From an uncultured Flavobacteriaceae bacterium (GTDB lineage: Bacteria; Bacteroidota; Bacteroidia; Flavobacteriales; Flavobacteriaceae), in the NCBI GenBank assembly GCA_947500445.1, contig CANMSB010000009.1, positions 84,033-148,032 of the forward strand: a stretch of 64,000 bases of DNA, in the 5' to 3' direction. The notes beneath the pieces were generated by a model, which made no database searches, was not told the origin of the DNA, and worked only from the letters and a program-made list of their open reading frames with translations. The stretch's first letter is position 1, and every line of letters begins with the position of its first letter. The position numbers were made by a program, and so were the translations under genes. This document shows, one piece after another, positions 62,262 to 64,000 of the stretch.

Positions 62262-63683
62262 TTAATGCGGTTCTTTTCGGTTTACCGAAATTGAATTCGA
62301 TAGATCGTAACAACCCTCCAGATTATTGGCGTTCATACCCATTTCGGCACCCTGTAGTCCGTCTTCATAACGCAGGTACCAAATAAGGCATACCCCAACT
62401 CCGGCAGCGTCAAAGTCGACACCTTCAACGGCTTCCAAGGTTGGTGGCAATCCAAGGATGGTACCATCGGCATCGGTAATCACCCAAGTACTGTTCGCGC
62501 CGGACGCATTTGGATTATCGAGAACAATACCGCTTACCATATCGGGAACACCATCCACGTCAAACTCGAACGGTCCTCCGCTGATACTTCCGGCTTCGGG
62601 CTGGTTTCTAGTAACCGTCAATGGGTTTGAAAGGGCAAAATCCCCGGTAATATCATTGGCGTTCGATCCCATTTCCGCACCGCTGATCTCTCCTTCATAG
62701 CGGGCATACCAAATAAGGCATACTCCCGCTCCGGCTCCGTCAAAATCCACACCTTTAACAGCGTCCAATGTTGGGGGCAGCCCAAGAATGGTACCATCCG
62801 CATCGGTAATCACCCAGGTACTGCTTTCGCCATAGGCATTGGAACTGTCCAAGCTGATGTCGGTAACAAAATCGGAAGTGCCGTCCACACAAAAGGTATA
62901 GGGTCCGCCAGTCAATGTTCCCGCATTGGCAACTTGATTTCGGGTAACGGTAATGGAATTGGAAAGATCGAAACATCCTTCCAGGTCATTGGCGTTCATA
63001 CCCATTTCCGCACCTTGTAGCCCATCTTCGAAACGCAGGTACCAGATCAGACATACTCCTGCTCCGGCGGCGTCGAAATCGACACCTTGTACCGCATCCA
63101 ATGTTGGTGGCAATCCAAGAATGGTACCATCGGCATCGGTAATAACCCAAGTGCTATTGGTGCCCGATGCGTCGGGGTTTTCCAAAACGATACCACTTAC
63201 CATATCCGGTTCGCCATCTACGTCGAACTCGAACGGTCCGCCGGTAATGCTTCCCGCCTCAGTTTTGTTCCTGTTAACGGTTATGGAGTTCGAAAGATCA
63301 AAAGTACCGCTTAAATCTCCGGCATTCATTCCAACCTCGGCGCCCTGTAGGTCGTCTTCGAACCTCAGGTACCAGATCAAGCAGACCCCTGCACCGGCAT
63401 CATCAAAATTAACGCCTTCCAATGCCTCAAGGGTAGGGGGGAGGCCAAGAATGTTCAATGCTTCGTCGGTGACCACCCAGGTACTGTTAGTGCCTTCCGA
63501 ATCGTCGGTGCTCACCGAAATTCCGTCTACGGTATCGGCCGTACCGTCAACACAAAATGTGAAAGGTCCTCCGGTAATGCTACCGGCGACGGGAACTATC
63601 GGATTTTCGTCGTTATCGTCATTGCTGCAGCCCAACAGGAGCAGCGCAAATAAAAAACTTGCAAATACGTGTACTTTTTTCAT
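62262..63683 (-). CDS. surface lipoprotein of four tandem 110-residue repeats
   Basis: The 473-residue protein starts at the ATG at 63683 (MKKVHVFASFLFALLLLGC). A longer frame gives no better signal. The lipobox is LLLG-C19, followed by acidic SNDDNDEN, typical of exported Bacteroidota lipoproteins. Four repeats at about 33-142, 143-252, 253-362 and 363-473 each contain GGPF.F.VDG, STWV.TD, ILGLPPTL, AG.GVCLIWY and GAE.G.NA..L. Repeats 2 and 4 are closest to each other, as are 1 and 3 in the FCVDG version. A two-repeat block therefore seems to have duplicated. Cysteines in FCVDG and GVCLIW could form disulfides. Function unknown. Confidence 0.85.
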   Translation of the reverse strand: MKKVHVFASFLFALLLLGCSNDDNDENPIVPVAGSITGGPFTFCVDGTADTVDGISVSTDDSEGTNSTWVVTDEALNILGLPPTLEALEGVNFDDAGAGVCLIWYLRFEDDLQGAEVGMNAGDLSGTFDLSNSITVNRNKTEAGSITGGPFEFDVDGEPDMVSGIVLENPDASGTNSTWVITDADGTILGLPPTLDAVQGVDFDAAGAGVCLIWYLRFEDGLQGAEMGMNANDLEGCFDLSNSITVTRNQVANAGTLTGGPYTFCVDGTSDFVTDISLDSSNAYGESSTWVITDADGTILGLPPTLDAVKGVDFDGAGAGVCLIWYARYEGEISGAEMGSNANDITGDFALSNPLTVTRNQPEAGSISGGPFEFDVDGVPDMVSGIVLDNPNASGANSTWVITDADGTILGLPPTLEAVEGVDFDAAGVGVCLIWYLRYEDGLQGAEMGMNANNLEGCYDLSNSISVNRKEPH

Positions 63684-64000
63684 TTCTAGGAGTTTTAAAA
63701 TGTTTCCACAAATGAAGCGGAACGGCATAACATGTAGGTCACAGAGAGTTCAATTTTCCGTGATAGTTTTGCAATGTCGTCTTAAAAAAATCTTAAAAAG
63801 GGTCGGGTGGTGGGTACCGGTTCGTGTGCAGTCGAAGGGGGAAGATGGGCGATGAGTGGGGGTAATTAGTAGTGAGTAACGAGTAGTGAGTAATCAGTAA
63901 CGAGTCAATAGTGTCCGGTTAACGTAATAGTAATCTTTGTAAAGACCTTAAAAATATACAAGTTACGGCCGTTCTTTGATTTTTTGATTTGAAATGTTCG
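63684..64000. other. gene-free right edge with low-complexity repeats and a possible IS end
   Basis: The region 63846-63905 is a degenerate AGTGAGTAAC-type repeat. After it, AATAGTGTCCGGTTAACG (63907-63924) begins more ordinary sequence that runs off the window. This may be the terminal repeat of an insertion sequence, but only its first 95 bp are visible. Confidence 0.3.

Overview
The window is a stretch of chromosome from a member of the Bacteroidota, most likely the Flavobacteriaceae. The evidence is promoters of the TAnnTTTG type (several with a TTG about 18-20 bp upstream), few Shine-Dalgarno sequences, families typical of the phylum (DUF3857 transglutaminase-like protein, DUF1573, SulP permease, CstB-like hydrolase, LutC-type LUD protein, DUF2834, Bacteroidota-type PEP carboxylase) and many secreted proteins whose signal peptides end in AQ or SQ. 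I cannot name the genus. No rRNA, tRNA, CRISPR array or prophage was seen.

Layout. 0-3.4 kb: a sulfur cluster (SulP permease, persulfide dioxygenase-rhodanese and the start of a third gene). 3.4-10.5 kb: DUF3857 protein, kdsA, two paralogous outer-membrane-type proteins separated by a tandem-repeat tract, typA. 10.5-20 kb: polyphosphate-glucokinase-like ROK kinase, Crp-family regulator divergent from a GH5 glycosidase, an FtsE-like ATPase, a large TPR protein with its beta-barrel partner, a DUF2834 protein. 20-33 kb: coiled-coil/zinc-ribbon protein, Nif3-like protein, lpxK, a hybrid histidine kinase translationally coupled to a GAPDH, lipA, two ECF sigma loci (one with an RskA-type anti-sigma factor), murB-aminotransferase, DUF1573, then valS.

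36-41.4 kb is an accessory island between valS and a lipid/FtsH cluster. It holds an AT-rich HNH-like gene, a zinc-ribbon membrane protein, a serine beta-lactamase-like hydrolase, a GNAT acetyltransferase remnant, an unrecognised secreted protein and an RDD protein. Copies of a palindromic, MITE-like repeat of about 156-161 bp, and a 26-bp miniature of it, separate most of these genes and often begin on the last base of a stop codon. This repeat family, seen again at 3.4, 47.2 and 59.1 kb, is the most unusual structure in the window.

41.4-48.9 kb: acbp-psd-cdsA-LUD-ftsH-rsfS operon, birA, pyrE-SRPBCC, divergent NUDIX. 49-57.8 kb: M14 carboxypeptidase lipoprotein, PAS histidine kinase with a single-domain response regulator, ddl-coaD, divergent PASTA protein-pseudouridine synthase, yaaA. 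57.9-64 kb: a very small gene for 30S protein bTHX, a uracil-DNA-glycosylase-like protein, ppc, another palindromic intergenic element, and a lipoprotein made of four 110-residue repeats. The right edge may hold the first bases of an insertion sequence.

Much of the window is housekeeping: LPS (kdsA, lpxK), peptidoglycan (murB, ddl), phospholipid (psd, cdsA), cofactors (lipA, birA, coaD), translation (typA, valS, rsfS, bTHX) and anaplerosis (ppc).
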